Numbered from the stretch's first letter, positions 45,425 through 54,728 are shown. The stretch is 64,000 bases of DNA from DASVBE01 sp963770375 (GCA_963770375.1 CAVYPM010000022.1:185909-249908); one strand, 5' to 3'. A program made the numbers and translations. Notes: generated by a model not told the origin, from the letters alone.

Positions 45425-46915
45425 TCAGACGCCCTCGACCGCCTTCAGCCGCCCGGATCGGACCGCGTTGACGAACTCGGTGTAGTCCCGCTCGTTCTGG
45501 TCGGCGTACCGCTCCGAGAAGCCGGTGATCGACTTGTCGAACGCGTCGCTGTCGCCCAGGTAGGCGGCGATGGCGACCGGGTCCCCGGACCGGGCGTGCG
45601 CCCGGGCCAGCGTCCACCCGCAGATGCCCGCGTAGAACTCGAGCGCGACCGGCGCCATCAACTCGGGCACCGCCGAGCCCTTCATGTCGCGCAGCTGGCG
45701 CCAGTAGAAGTGGCGCTGCACGTCTACCCCCTTGGTCCAGCCGAGGTAGATGTCGCTGGCGGCCTGCATCATCCGCTGCCCCTGCACCACCCGCTCACCG
45801 TGCTGCCGGTAGCGGCTCTTGCCCACGTAGGGCTCCAGCACCGACGCGGTCGCCTCCTTGACCTGCAGGAACAGCGGGTCATGCGCGTCGCGTCCCTGGA
45901 GCAAGACGATGAACGCCCGGGTCCCGACGCTGCCCACGCCGACGACTTTGCGGGCCGCGTCCACGAATTGGAAGCGCTCCAGCAGGTGGCGCCGGTCGTC
46001 TTGCAGCGTGGCCCGGTAGGCGCGGAACTGGTCGCGGATCACCTTGTCGACCTGATCGGCGGGCAGGCCGTAGGTGGCGGTCCAGTCGCGGAACGGGACG
46101 ACGACCGGCGGCTGGCTGACGATCCGGTAGGTCCCGTCGACCAGCTCGCCGAGCTTGGACAGCGCCTGCACGCTGTCGCGGGTATGAGCCTTCTCGGCCG
46201 TCTTCGCCGCCCGCTTCTGCGCCGTCTTCGCCGCCTTCGCCTCCTGCTTCGCCGCCTTCTCCTGTTTGCCCGCCCGCCTGTCCTGCTTCTTCGCCTTCGC
46301 CTGCTTGACCGTCCCGGCCACCGCAGTACGGATCGAGGCCCTGAGCTCGTCCTCGTCCAGGTAGGCGTACCAGATATCCATCGTGCCCATCTGCGCGAAG
46401 GCGGCCATCGCCTCCCGGTAGGCCCGCACCGACGCCAGCGTCGCCGCGCGCGCGTCCGCCGGGGAGAAGCCGTTGTTGCGGGCCGCGATGGTGAAGCTCG
46501 CCGCCATCCGCTTCACGTCGCACTCGAACGGCCCCGGCAGCGTCTCATCGAAATCGTTCAGGTCGAACAGCAGCCGCCGCTCGGGCGAGGCGAACGCGCC
46601 GAAGTTCGACAGGTGCGCATCGCCGCACAGCTGAGTCTCAAGCCCGGCCACCGGGGTGTCCTTCAGGTCCGCCGCCATGATCTTCGCGGCGCCCCGGTAG
46701 AACGTGAACGGCGAGACCATCATCCGGCCGTGGCGCACCGGCACCAGGTCCGGCTCGCGGGTGGTGTCCTGCTCCTCCAGCAGCGCGACCGGGTCCGGCC
46801 GGTCCGCGGCCGGGCGCCACTTCGTATGGTCCGACAAAGACGCCCCGTCCCGGGCCTCCACGCCCACCGCTTTGCGATCGTCGATGCTCGGATGCGCGAT
46901 CTTCCGCACGGCCAT
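45425..46915 (-). CDS. DUF2252 family protein
   Basis: A 496-residue cytosolic protein starting at ATG 46915 with GGGAGG upstream. Family motifs: VPVRHGRMMVSPFTFYRGAA, QLCGDAHLSNFGAFASPERR and LLFDLNDFDETLPGPFECDV; these contain the D-x-H and D-x-N-D-F-D residues that relate DUF2252 to protein-kinase-like folds. A Lys/Ala/Glu coiled coil (KQAKAKKQDRRAGKQEKAAK...) lies at about 215-265. C-terminal RHFYWRQLRDMKGS is conserved. The substrate is unknown. A decayed second copy lies at 63040-63671. Confidence 0.87.
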   Translation of the reverse strand: MAVRKIAHPSIDDRKAVGVEARDGASLSDHTKWRPAADRPDPVALLEEQDTTREPDLVPVRHGRMMVSPFTFYRGAAKIMAADLKDTPVAGLETQLCGDAHLSNFGAFASPERRLLFDLNDFDETLPGPFECDVKRMAASFTIAARNNGFSPADARAATLASVRAYREAMAAFAQMGTMDIWYAYLDEDELRASIRTAVAGTVKQAKAKKQDRRAGKQEKAAKQEAKAAKTAQKRAAKTAEKAHTRDSVQALSKLGELVDGTYRIVSQPPVVVPFRDWTATYGLPADQVDKVIRDQFRAYRATLQDDRRHLLERFQFVDAARKVVGVGSVGTRAFIVLLQGRDAHDPLFLQVKEATASVLEPYVGKSRYRQHGERVVQGQRMMQAASDIYLGWTKGVDVQRHFYWRQLRDMKGSAVPELMAPVALEFYAGICGWTLARAHARSGDPVAIAAYLGDSDAFDKSITGFSERYADQNERDYTEFVNAVRSGRLKAVEGV

Positions 46916-47560
46916 CCGGCCCACCTCCCGTTCTGGACATGACGCTGCCGACGCCGACCGCGAGCACATTTCGTGCGCGGCCATGGCCGGAGCGAGGGGG
47001 CGCCAGGCGCGGCCAGTCCTTCCCTTGCCCTCCAACTCACCATCTTGTCGCGCCCGCGGCGAGAGGACATTACCCAGATAGGACTATTTCGGCACCCGGG
47101 GTGCCAGGCTCATCGTCGAACCTGGCTAGAGAGCGGAAGCCCACCTGGCCGCCCTTGATCGGGCGCCTGGGTTACCCGTTTGGGGGGATGGCAGATCACC
47201 GGGGATGGGTTTCGCTGAAGCCGGGCGAGGTGGTTTGGTGTGGCAGGAAGCGTCGTACGCCACCTGGCTGCTCACCGGGCCCACCCCCCGCCGGCCGAGG
47301 CCACCGCTGCCTCGGTCGGGGGTTGTTGCGCCCGCCTGGCTCACGTCCCGGCCGTGGCGGTTTACCCCCGGGGGGTGATGCCGCACCGTCGATGAACCGG
47401 TTCTCCTGGGAGAGAGCGGACGGCGCGGGGGCAATATCCGTTAATGCCCGCCCTGATCCGCAGGCGAGGTGGCCTCCCGCGGTACCTGACCCGGGCAGCA
47501 AGAGGCAACGGCCGGCGCAGGGCGGGCGCTTGGGCATAGGCAGTGGTGTGAGGAGGAGAT
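46916..47560. other. Regulatory/repeat region between DUF2252 and LURP-one genes
   Basis: No gene. From 47169 to ~47250 the sequence is nearly identical to the leader of the SulP genes (compare 56824 and the minus strand at 33407), including the 19-bp motif, but no SulP coding follows. A related string, GGACATTACCCAGATAGG, lies at 47066-47083 near the DUF2252 start; a similar GGACATCACCCGGAAAGG precedes the second DUF2252 copy at 63818. Confidence 0.6.
47172..47190 (+). promoter_or_regulatory. Dispersed 19-bp motif, site 6 (in an orphan SulP leader)
   Basis: TTACCCGTTTGGGGGGATG, identical to site 2. The next gene downstream is the LURP-one gene, 370 bp away. Confidence 0.5.
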
Positions 47561-48103
47561 GTGTTCAGGGACAGGCGGCAGGACCGCCGTGAGGAGCGCC
47601 GCGGTGGCACCGGCGCGACGCACTACCGGATGCGCCAGAAGCTGGTGTCCATCGGCGATGACTACTGGATCGAGAACGACCAGGGCGAGCGGGTCTTCAA
47701 GGTCGACGGCAAGGCCCTGCGGGTCCGCAACACACTGATCTTCGAGGACAGCCACGGCAGCGAGCTGCTGAAGATCCAGGAGCGGGTGGCCCGGGTGCGG
47801 GACACGATGGAGATCGAGGACCCGGGCGGGCACACCGTCGCGACGGTGAAAAAGGCGCTGATCACCCCGCTGCGCGACCGGTGGACGGTCACAGTGGCGG
47901 ACGGCCCGGATCTCGACGTCAAGGGCAACATCGTCGACCACGAGTACACCATCGAGGACGGCCGGTCCACGGTGGCCGAGGTGTCCAAGAAGTGGTTCCG
48001 GGTCGCCGACACCTACGGGGTCGAGGTCGCCCCCGGGCAGGACCCCGCGCTGATGCTGGCCATCACAGCCGTCCTGGACCAGATGGCGCACCAGGCGCGC
48101 TAA
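47561..48103 (+). CDS. LURP-one-related (tubby-like fold) protein
   Basis: A 180-residue protein starting at GTG 47561 behind GAGGAGGA. The beta-rich repeats YRMRQKLVSIGDDYWIENDQ, GERVFKVDGKALRVRNTLIF, ARVRDTMEIEDPGGHTVATV and SKKWFRVADTYGVEVAPGQD are those of the LOR/LURP-one family, a 12-stranded barrel related to tubby domains, possibly membrane-associated scaffolds. The basic N-terminus (RDRRQDRREERRGG) is unstructured. Function unknown in bacteria. Confidence 0.82.
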   Translation: MFRDRRQDRREERRGGTGATHYRMRQKLVSIGDDYWIENDQGERVFKVDGKALRVRNTLIFEDSHGSELLKIQERVARVRDTMEIEDPGGHTVATVKKALITPLRDRWTVTVADGPDLDVKGNIVDHEYTIEDGRSTVAEVSKKWFRVADTYGVEVAPGQDPALMLAITAVLDQMAHQAR

Positions 48104-48161
48104 CACTGACGCCTCATCGGCCGCAAGGGCCCGCGGCGGCCCGGCGCGAGCGCTAAAGCTG

Positions 48162-48268
48162 ACGATCGCTCCGGTGACCGGGCTCGACGGGTCGCCGCCG
48201 CTCCCGATGTGGCGGCCGCTCTCGGGTATGACATCGCGGCCGCGCTGGAAGAACCCGACGATCACTGA
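48162..48268 (+). pseudogene. C-terminal scrap of the CMD-like gene
   Basis: At DNA level the stretch follows the end of the gene at 44468 (IAPVTGL...GYDIAAALEEPD), with a missing base after the TGL codons; it ends EEPDDH-like before a TGA at 48266. Only ~35 codons remain. Confidence 0.65.
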
Positions 48269-48685
48269 CGGCTCCTCAGCTGGTCATGTCGGGTTGCCAC
48301 CGGAAGGGCGGAGGAACGGCCAAATCTGGTGAGGACGGGACCGCGCCGGGCAGTCCGGCGCATCATCCGAGCCGGTCATGCGGTGCCGTCCGCTGAGGCA
48401 TCCGGGCCGTTGTTGTCGGCCGCCCGTTAGCCAAGGCCGACGGCGTGCCCGCTGCGCCGGGCAGGTACTGCTTGTGCGTCCGCCATCGGGGGTTGCGCTG
48501 CGCGCGATGGGCGGGCCCGGCCTGCCCGTGGTTCCTGCCTCGAGGGGCCGCAGTAGCTCCGGGTGTCGATTTACCCTTACAGGGTGAGGTGCGCGAGGCC
48601 GGAGCCGGTTAGCTTGTGAGTTCGCGGCAGAACATCTGCGCCTCGTTCAAATCCTCTCGCGGCGGACCTGAGGGGGAGAGTCGTA
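48269..48685. other. Upstream region of the peroxidase/arylsulfatase operon
   Basis: No gene is evident. Near 48570 TTTACCCTTACAGGGTGAGG contains an ACCCTTACAGGGT dyad that may be an operator; it only partly resembles the 19-bp motif. The operon promoter is expected here. Confidence 0.4.
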
Positions 48686-49028
48686 ATGGCTGAGACACCG
48701 ACCGACATGCTCGTCGCGGGCTACCCGGACATCGACGGGGCGGCGAAGGACTTCGAGCCGCTGGGCGCGCTCGTCAGGGACACGCAGGTCTCGATCGACG
48801 GCGTGATCCTGATGACGCACGCCCCAGACGGCCGTGTCGCGGTGCGGCAGACGTGCGGCAACCTCGGTCGCGAGGGGTCGGTGGGGCGGCGGGATCGGGT
48901 TCGCGGTTGGCCTCTTCGCGCCGCCGCTGCTGGCGTCGGTCGCCGTCGGGGCTGTCGCGGGCGGGGTCATCGGCAAGTTCGCCGGCCACCGCGTCGAGCA
49001 GGACATCCACGGCCATTCTGACAGCTAA
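48686..49028 (+). pseudogene. Glycine-zipper stress-type domain protein, frameshifted
   Basis: ATG 48686 follows GGGGGAGAG. The first frame, DMLVAGYPDIDGAAKDFEPL and VSIDGVILMTHAPDGRVAV, breaks near 48880, and a second continues GGGIGFAVGLFAPPLLASVA and VGAVAGGVIGKFAGHRVEQD. Together it is a ~112-residue protein with a cytosolic alpha/beta part and a glycine-zipper hydrophobic segment, DUF1269-like. The arylsulfatase at 51591 carries the same domain at its N-terminus. It is the first gene of the operon. Confidence 0.72.
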
Positions 49029-49038
49029 GGAGAACGCT

Positions 49039-49893
49039 ATGAGCCAGAGTCATCTCGTCATTGACTTCCCGATTAAGGGTCCAGCCAACGCCAAGGCGCT
49101 CCCCGGGGAGCTGCCCCCGTTGATGCCCGATCTCGCGACAGCGCAGGACGATCTCGGTACTGTGCATTTCTCCCGGTTCATGGTCGAGGGAGACGAGAAG
49201 CTTCTCTTCCTTTCGGACATCGACGGCGAGACCGACCAGCACATTGAGCGGCTCGTGGAGAGTGCCGGGCCGGTGTTTGACGCCATCTTCACACACGTGG
49301 ACAACCCTCCGCCCACGCCCGTGGCTGATAACCCTGAGAGGGTCACCAAATGGCTGAAGCGGCATGTCCGCGAGCCTCTAGACACGTACTTTGCTTACGA
49401 GGACGCTTCGGTTCAGGACATCAAGGCATGCGCGCGTGCGGCGGGCTTTACGGGCAATACCTCGCAGGGCCCCTTGCTGACATACATGTCCTTCAAGTCA
49501 CGTGTGCAAGCCTTTGCCGTGAAGCTGCTCGCCGGGGCCCTGATAGGAGACAAGGGACATAAAGCGTCGGATTCCATTGGGACGCTGCATGTCGCCCACT
49601 TTGTGCCCTTTGAGCACAACCACATAGGGTTCTTCACGGTCTTCGACGGTGATATGGAGAAGTACTTCCAGGACTTTGCAGACAAGACCTCCTTCGTCTT
49701 CGATGCTCTCTTTCCACATGTCGTTGGCGCGCCGCCAACCCCGGTGGCAAAGAACGCCCAGGCGTTCTATCAGTGGGGACTGGAAAACAACTATCCGCCG
49801 ATCGGGTTTTACAGCGCCTATCCAGGCCTCTCGGTTCAGGACATCCGGGCCCTGCTGGCCGATCGCAAGTCACCACCGGCCACCGCTGGATAG
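49039..49893 (+). CDS. Two-repeat ferredoxin-fold-like protein of a Dyp peroxidase operon
   Basis: A 284-residue protein; ATG 49039 has AAGGAG six bases upstream. It consists of two homologous halves: residues 39-130 (LGTVHFSRFMVEGDEKLLFL ... FDAIFTHVDNPPPTPVADN ... DTYFAYEDASVQDIKA) and 180-272 (IGTLHVAHFVPFEHNHIGFF ... FDALFPHVVGAPPTPVAKN ... GFYSAYPGLSVQDIRA). Each half has the strand-helix pattern of dimeric alpha+beta barrel (ferredoxin-like) domains, the same general fold as Dyp peroxidases. I do not know a named family. It lies between the zipper protein and the peroxidase, 85 bp before the latter. Confidence 0.75.
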   Translation: MSQSHLVIDFPIKGPANAKALPGELPPLMPDLATAQDDLGTVHFSRFMVEGDEKLLFLSDIDGETDQHIERLVESAGPVFDAIFTHVDNPPPTPVADNPERVTKWLKRHVREPLDTYFAYEDASVQDIKACARAAGFTGNTSQGPLLTYMSFKSRVQAFAVKLLAGALIGDKGHKASDSIGTLHVAHFVPFEHNHIGFFTVFDGDMEKYFQDFADKTSFVFDALFPHVVGAPPTPVAKNAQAFYQWGLENNYPPIGFYSAYPGLSVQDIRALLADRKSPPATAG

Positions 49894-49977
49894 GACCAGG
49901 CGTCACGTGGTCACGAACCGTAATCAACTCCGGGTTGGGCGCTGGCCAGGGAGTACAACTCACAAGGAGCACCGGCG

Positions 49978-51528
49978 ATGAAGGGCCCGGGGGTTCTTCG
50001 CCGGTTGCTTGGCCGAAGGCGGCATGAACCTTCGGGGACCGATGGCGGTCCGGCGGCCGCGGAAGGGCCGGCGCTCGACCTCGCTGACATTCAGGGGTTC
50101 ATTCTCCGCGGTTACAGAATGCCGATGGTGCGGCATTTCCTGTTGACGGTAGGAACTCCGGCACAAGCGCGCAGGCAACTCGGACGGCTCGTGAGCGGCG
50201 ACGAATCCGACGTCCCGCAGATCACCACTGCCGAGGACTGGCACGTGGGGTTCGCGCCCGGACCGGGAGACGATCCCGCGGCCGCCCCGCGTCGCAAGCC
50301 AGACTATTGCCTCAACATCGGTGTCACGTGGCCCGGGCTGGTGGCGCTGGAGATGGAGGAACGCGTCCCAACGCTGTCGTTCAGGTCATTTGGTGCGTTC
50401 ATCGAAGGAGCCGCGCAACGAGCGGAGTCGGTCGGAGAAACTGGGCCAAGCTCGCCCGAGAACTGGATTGCCGGTTTCGGAAAAGGGCACGATCACGTCC
50501 TGGTGACGCTGCACGCCATCAGCCCGGAAGCGATGAAGGGCTACAGCGACAGGTTGCGCGCCTGGTTTGCCGAAGGAAATGCCTTTCGGGAAATCTGGCG
50601 CCAGGACGGGATGGCGCTAATGGAGATGCAAGATGGCAAACCCGTGCCTACTGCCAAAGTTCACTTCGGATATACCGACGGAATCACGTACGCCCACCAT
50701 TCGCGGCGGCCCGGAAGAGTATCGGCCCGATCACCAGCGGCCCTGCGAGCCATGGCTCTTCGTCTTGCGGGAAGAAGCGGAGAACTACGACGTACCCGAG
50801 CCGCGAGAACTCGGCCTGAACGGCAGCTTTGCAGTTTTCAAGAAGGTCGAGACTGACGTCGTGGGCTTTGAGGACTTCTTGCAGTCGAACAAGGACAAGA
50901 TCGATCCCGAACTGCTGGCCGCAAAGATGTGGGGCGATGGCGCAACGGCGTTCCTCTCGCCTTGTCACCGGACACGGATAGCCCTGCGGGGGGGATATCG
51001 CCCGAACAGTTGAACAATTTCGGGTATGTAGATGCCGATGGTACGGGAGATCCGAAGGGGATCCGCTGTCCCGTCGGCGCACACATACGCCGCGTCAATC
51101 CACGAGGTCAGCCAGTCGCGGGCCAGGGACTGCCGGGCGGCAGCAACAATTCCCACCGGCTGATCCGTCGCGGTCTGCCGTACGGGCCGGCCTATGATCC
51201 AGGAGAACCCTACGATGGCATCGAGCGCGGGATGCTCTTTCATTTCATCAACTCGAACATCGAAAACCAATACGAGTTCGTGCTGCGACAGTGGGCCAAT
51301 GACAGCGAATTCGCCGGGGCCGTCAGGCTTCACCCAAAGTCGAAAGATCCACTGATCGGCACCCAGAATCCAGCAGAGAGCATTTTCGTCATACCGCAGG
51401 CAAATGGAGGCCCGCCGATCGAGGTTACGGGTCTCTCGAGCTTCATTACGACCAAAGCCGCTGCGTACGTGTTTCTGCCGAGCATAACGGCCATCAAATT
51501 TATCGCCAACTTGGGAGAAGGCGTGTAG
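49978..51528 (+). pseudogene. Dyp-type haem peroxidase with two compensating frameshifts
   Basis: ATG 49978 opens MKGPGVLRRLLGRRRHEPSG; LDLADIQGFILRGYRMPMVR starts the fold. The Dyp motif is FGYTDGI (GxxDG with distal Asp), after which the frame shifts (~50690), giving PWLFVLREEAENYDVPEP and KVETDVVGFEDFLQSN, and shifts back at ~50935 to GRWRNGVPLALSPDTDSPAG. The haem-His region RCPVGAHIRRVNPRG and GMLFHFINSNIENQYEFVLR follow. About 510 residues in all. Dyp enzymes oxidise dyes, phenols or lignin-like compounds with H2O2. No Tat signal is seen. Every key residue is present. Confidence 0.83.
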
Positions 51529-51590
51529 CTGGCGGCTCGCTCGGTGACCGCCGGATTATCGCGACTCGGTTCGATGAGAGGAGAGGGACA

Positions 51591-54494
51591 ATGGCGGACA
51601 CCTTCGACGTGATAATGGCGGGTTACCCGTCCGTCGGGCTGGCCCGGCAGGACTTTGATGGGCTTGTGCGGCTCGTCAAGGACAAGAGGGTCCGAACCGA
51701 AGGCGTGATCCTGGTCGAGCACGACGAAGACGGCGAGGTCCGGGTGACCGAGACCGGCGACCACCTGGGGCGCAAGGGACTTGGCTGGGGCGGCGGGGTG
51801 GGTGCCGTGGTCGGCCTGTTCTCGCCGCCGTTGCTCGCCTCGGCCGTGGTCGGGGCGGCGGCCGGCGGCGTGGCGGGCGCGTTCGCCCGGCACCGTGTAG
51901 AGAGCGGCATCCAGACGGGGATCGGGGAGCAGCTCCCGCCGGGCTCGGCCGGCATCATCGCCGTGGTCAACCACGCCGACCGGCTGGCGGCCGAGCAGGC
52001 GCTACCCGGCTCGCCGATGAAGTCTGTCGCCCAGATGGAGCACCACAGCCTCGGCGCGCTCAAGCAGGCGCTGGCCACGGCCGCCGGCAAGTTCAGCCCC
52101 GACCGCACGGTGCTGCCGATCCCGGACCCGTCCTTCGGGGGCACCATCGGCCGCACACTGGCGCAGTCGCAGGCTGACTGGACCATCAACATGACGCCAT
52201 CGCCGCCCGCCGACGCGCCGAACGTGCTGCTGGTGCTGATCGACGATGCCGGGTTCGGCAACCCGGGCACCTTCGGCGGCCCGGTCGATACGCCGGCCAT
52301 GTCGCGGGTCGCCCAGGCTGGGCTGTCCTATGACCGTTTCCATGTGACCGCGCTGTGCTCGCCGACGCGGGCGGCGTTGCTCACCGGCCGCAACCACCAC
52401 AGCGTGGGCTTCGGGTCGATCGGCGAGCTGCCTGGTCCTTTCCCGGGCTACACCGCGGCCCGCCCTAAAGACTGCGCGCCGTTCGTCCGCATGCTGCAGG
52501 GCAACGGGTACAGCACCGGCGGGTTCGGCAAGTGGCACATGACACCTGATCACGTGCAGGGCGCGGCCGGCCCGTTCGACCGCTGGCCGAACTCCTGGGG
52601 CTTTGACCACTTCTGGGGCTTCCTGGCCGGCGAATCGGGCCAGTACGACCCGGTCATCACCCAGGACAACACGGTCATCGGCGTGCCCGAGGGCAAGGAC
52701 GGCCAGCAGTACTACCTGCCGGACGATCTGACCGACAAGGCGGTGGGCTGGCTGCATGCCGTGCGCGCCCAGGACCCGGTCAAGCCCTGGTTCCTGTACT
52801 ACTCCACCGGCTGCAGCCACGCTCCGCACCAGGTGCCCGCCGAGTGGAGCGACAAGTACCGGGGCCGGTTCGATGATGGCTGGGATGCCTACCGTGAGCA
52901 GACCTTCGCCCGGCAGAAGCAGCTCGGCGTGATCCCGGGCGACGCCGAGCTCACCCCGCGGCCGGACGCGTTCCCGGCCTGGGACTCGCTCTCAGCCGAC
53001 GAGAAGAAGCTCTACGCCCGGCAGATGGAGGTCTACGCCGGCTTCCAGGAGAACGCCGACTGGAACGTGGGCCGCCTGCTGGATGCGGTCGAGGAGATGG
53101 GCGAACTCGACGACACCCTCGTCATCTACATCTGGGGCGACAACGGCGCCAGCATGGAAGGCACGGTCACCGGCTCGTTCAACGAGCTCACCATGCAAAA
53201 CGGCATCCCGCTCACCCCCGCCCAGCAGCTGTCGCTGATCGAGCAGTACGGCGGCCTGGACGCCTGGGGCTCCGACGCCACCGCGCCGCACTACGCGGCG
53301 GCCTGGGCCTGGGCCGGCAACTGCCCCTTCCCGTGGGGCAAGCAGGTCGCCAGCCACCTGGGCGGCACCCGTAACGGCATGGTCGTCGCCTGGCCGCGCC
53401 GCATCACGGACGGCGGCGGCAAGCGCAGCCAGTTCACGCACTGCATCGACATCGGCCCGACGATCCTGGAAGCGGCCGGGATCCCCGAGGCCAGGGTCGT
53501 CGACGGCGTGGAGCAAAAGCCGATGGAGGGCACCAGCTTCCTTTACACCTTCGAGGACGCGACCGCGGCCGAGCGCCACACGCAGCAGTACTTCGAGATC
53601 TACGGCAACCGGGCCATGTACAAAGACGGCTGGTGGGCCTGCTCCATGCTCGACCGCATCCCCTGGGACATCACGCCGGCGAGCATCGCCCGGTTCGCGC
53701 CCGGCGTCTACGACCCGGACAACGACGTCTGGGAGCTGTACTACCTGCCCGACGACTTCTCACAGGCCCACAACCTCGCCGCCGAGCACCCGGACAAGCT
53801 CGCCGAGCTCAAGGAACTGTTCTGGCAGGAAGCCCAGAAGTACCAGGTGCTGCCCCTGCTGGCTGGCTTCTCGGTGTTCTTCGGGATCCTGCCGCCGATG
53901 CCCACCATCACCAAGCGGACCTTCTACGGCGATGTGCAGAACGTCTTGTCGGGCATGATCCCCAGGGTGTACGGCCACTCTTACGCGATCACCGCCGAGC
54001 TTCAGATCCCGGCGGAGGGCGCGCAGGGCGTCATCGTCGCCAACGCCGACGAGATGGGCGGCTTCTCCCTGTTCGTCCAGGACGGCAAGCTCAGGCACAC
54101 CTACAGCATGATGGGCGTCGAGACCTACCGCCAGGAGTCGACGGAGCCGCTGCCATCCGGCGACGTGACGGTGTGCATGCAGTTCGACGCCGACGAGCCC
54201 AAGCCGGGCACCGGCGGCACCGTGACCCTATGGGCCAACGACCGCAAGATCGGCGAGGGACGCATCGACAAGACGGTCCCCGTCCGCTTCTCGGGCTACA
54301 GCGGGATGGACATCGGCCGCGACAACGGCCTGCCGGTCGACCGCAAAGCGTACGGCGACAAGTCACCGTTCCCCTTCACCGGAAGCGTGAAGAAGGTCGT
54401 GTTCGACCTTGCGCCGGCCCCGAGGGAGCAAGACCGCAAGGCGGTGCACGAGGCTCACCACCACATGGCTGTCGCGCACGGGATCAGCGCATGA
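51591..54494 (+). CDS. Arylsulfatase with an N-terminal glycine-zipper stress domain
   Basis: A 967-residue fusion. Residues 1-170 repeat the domain of the gene at 48686: DVIMAGYPSVGLARQDFDGL, a glycine zipper GWGGGVGAVVGLFSPPLLAS (65-84) and a second alpha/beta part. Residues 208-790 form a type I sulfatase: NVLLVLIDDAGFG with metal ligands D218/D219, and CSPTRAALLTGRNHH with C256-x-P258-x-R260, the formylglycine site matured by FGE. GGFGKWHMTP and WGDNGASMEG supply further ligands. A beta-rich C-terminal region follows. No signal peptide: the zipper may insert into the membrane. ATG 51591 follows GAGGAGAGGG. Confidence 0.9.
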   Translation: MADTFDVIMAGYPSVGLARQDFDGLVRLVKDKRVRTEGVILVEHDEDGEVRVTETGDHLGRKGLGWGGGVGAVVGLFSPPLLASAVVGAAAGGVAGAFARHRVESGIQTGIGEQLPPGSAGIIAVVNHADRLAAEQALPGSPMKSVAQMEHHSLGALKQALATAAGKFSPDRTVLPIPDPSFGGTIGRTLAQSQADWTINMTPSPPADAPNVLLVLIDDAGFGNPGTFGGPVDTPAMSRVAQAGLSYDRFHVTALCSPTRAALLTGRNHHSVGFGSIGELPGPFPGYTAARPKDCAPFVRMLQGNGYSTGGFGKWHMTPDHVQGAAGPFDRWPNSWGFDHFWGFLAGESGQYDPVITQDNTVIGVPEGKDGQQYYLPDDLTDKAVGWLHAVRAQDPVKPWFLYYSTGCSHAPHQVPAEWSDKYRGRFDDGWDAYREQTFARQKQLGVIPGDAELTPRPDAFPAWDSLSADEKKLYARQMEVYAGFQENADWNVGRLLDAVEEMGELDDTLVIYIWGDNGASMEGTVTGSFNELTMQNGIPLTPAQQLSLIEQYGGLDAWGSDATAPHYAAAWAWAGNCPFPWGKQVASHLGGTRNGMVVAWPRRITDGGGKRSQFTHCIDIGPTILEAAGIPEARVVDGVEQKPMEGTSFLYTFEDATAAERHTQQYFEIYGNRAMYKDGWWACSMLDRIPWDITPASIARFAPGVYDPDNDVWELYYLPDDFSQAHNLAAEHPDKLAELKELFWQEAQKYQVLPLLAGFSVFFGILPPMPTITKRTFYGDVQNVLSGMIPRVYGHSYAITAELQIPAEGAQGVIVANADEMGGFSLFVQDGKLRHTYSMMGVETYRQESTEPLPSGDVTVCMQFDADEPKPGTGGTVTLWANDRKIGEGRIDKTVPVRFSGYSGMDIGRDNGLPVDRKAYGDKSPFPFTGSVKKVVFDLAPAPREQDRKAVHEAHHHMAVAHGISA

Positions 54495-54600
54495 AAGGGG
54501 GCGGTCCAGGGACCGGGACGTTGTAGTTCATGCGGAAAAGGTTCTCCGGGTCGTACTGGGCCTTGAGGCCGCCACGTCACCCGGGTAGCGGTGCAGGAAA
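54484..54600 (-). pseudogene. C-terminal scrap of a BBE-type FAD oxidoreductase
   Basis: The minus strand reads GLKAQYDPENLFRMNYNVPV with stop at 54484-54486, the typical end of berberine-bridge-type FAD-linked oxidases (KxxYDPxNLF.x.N). The codons before it are frame-broken and the rest of the gene is absent. It overlaps the last codons of the arylsulfatase on the opposite strand. Confidence 0.65.
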
Positions 54601-54639
54601 TCACACGCATCCCCGCTCGGCTCACCAAACACCGTCTGG

Positions 54640-54728
54640 CCCGTAAGCCTCACCCACCGTCATGGCACAATTGCACCCCGTGCCGGGGAGGGTTCCATCC
54701 TCCTGATCGGGTGAAGACCCGGCCGTCA
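54640..54728 (-). repeat. Inverted copy of the CMD-like gene leader
   Basis: On the minus strand this stretch matches 34899-34990 at most positions: GACGGCCGGGTCTT, the 19-bp motif, then TGACGGTGGGTGAGGCTTAC and GGGCCAGACGGTG. The start codon ATG of the CMD-like gene is ACG here and no coding follows. Confidence 0.75.
54696..54714 (-). promoter_or_regulatory. Dispersed 19-bp motif, site 7
   Basis: TCACCCGATCAGGAGGATG on the minus strand, within the orphan CMD leader. Confidence 0.45.

Noticed and set aside
52002..53579. Minus-strand frames over the arylsulfatase
   Set aside because: Antisense shadows of a gene with full catalytic motifs.
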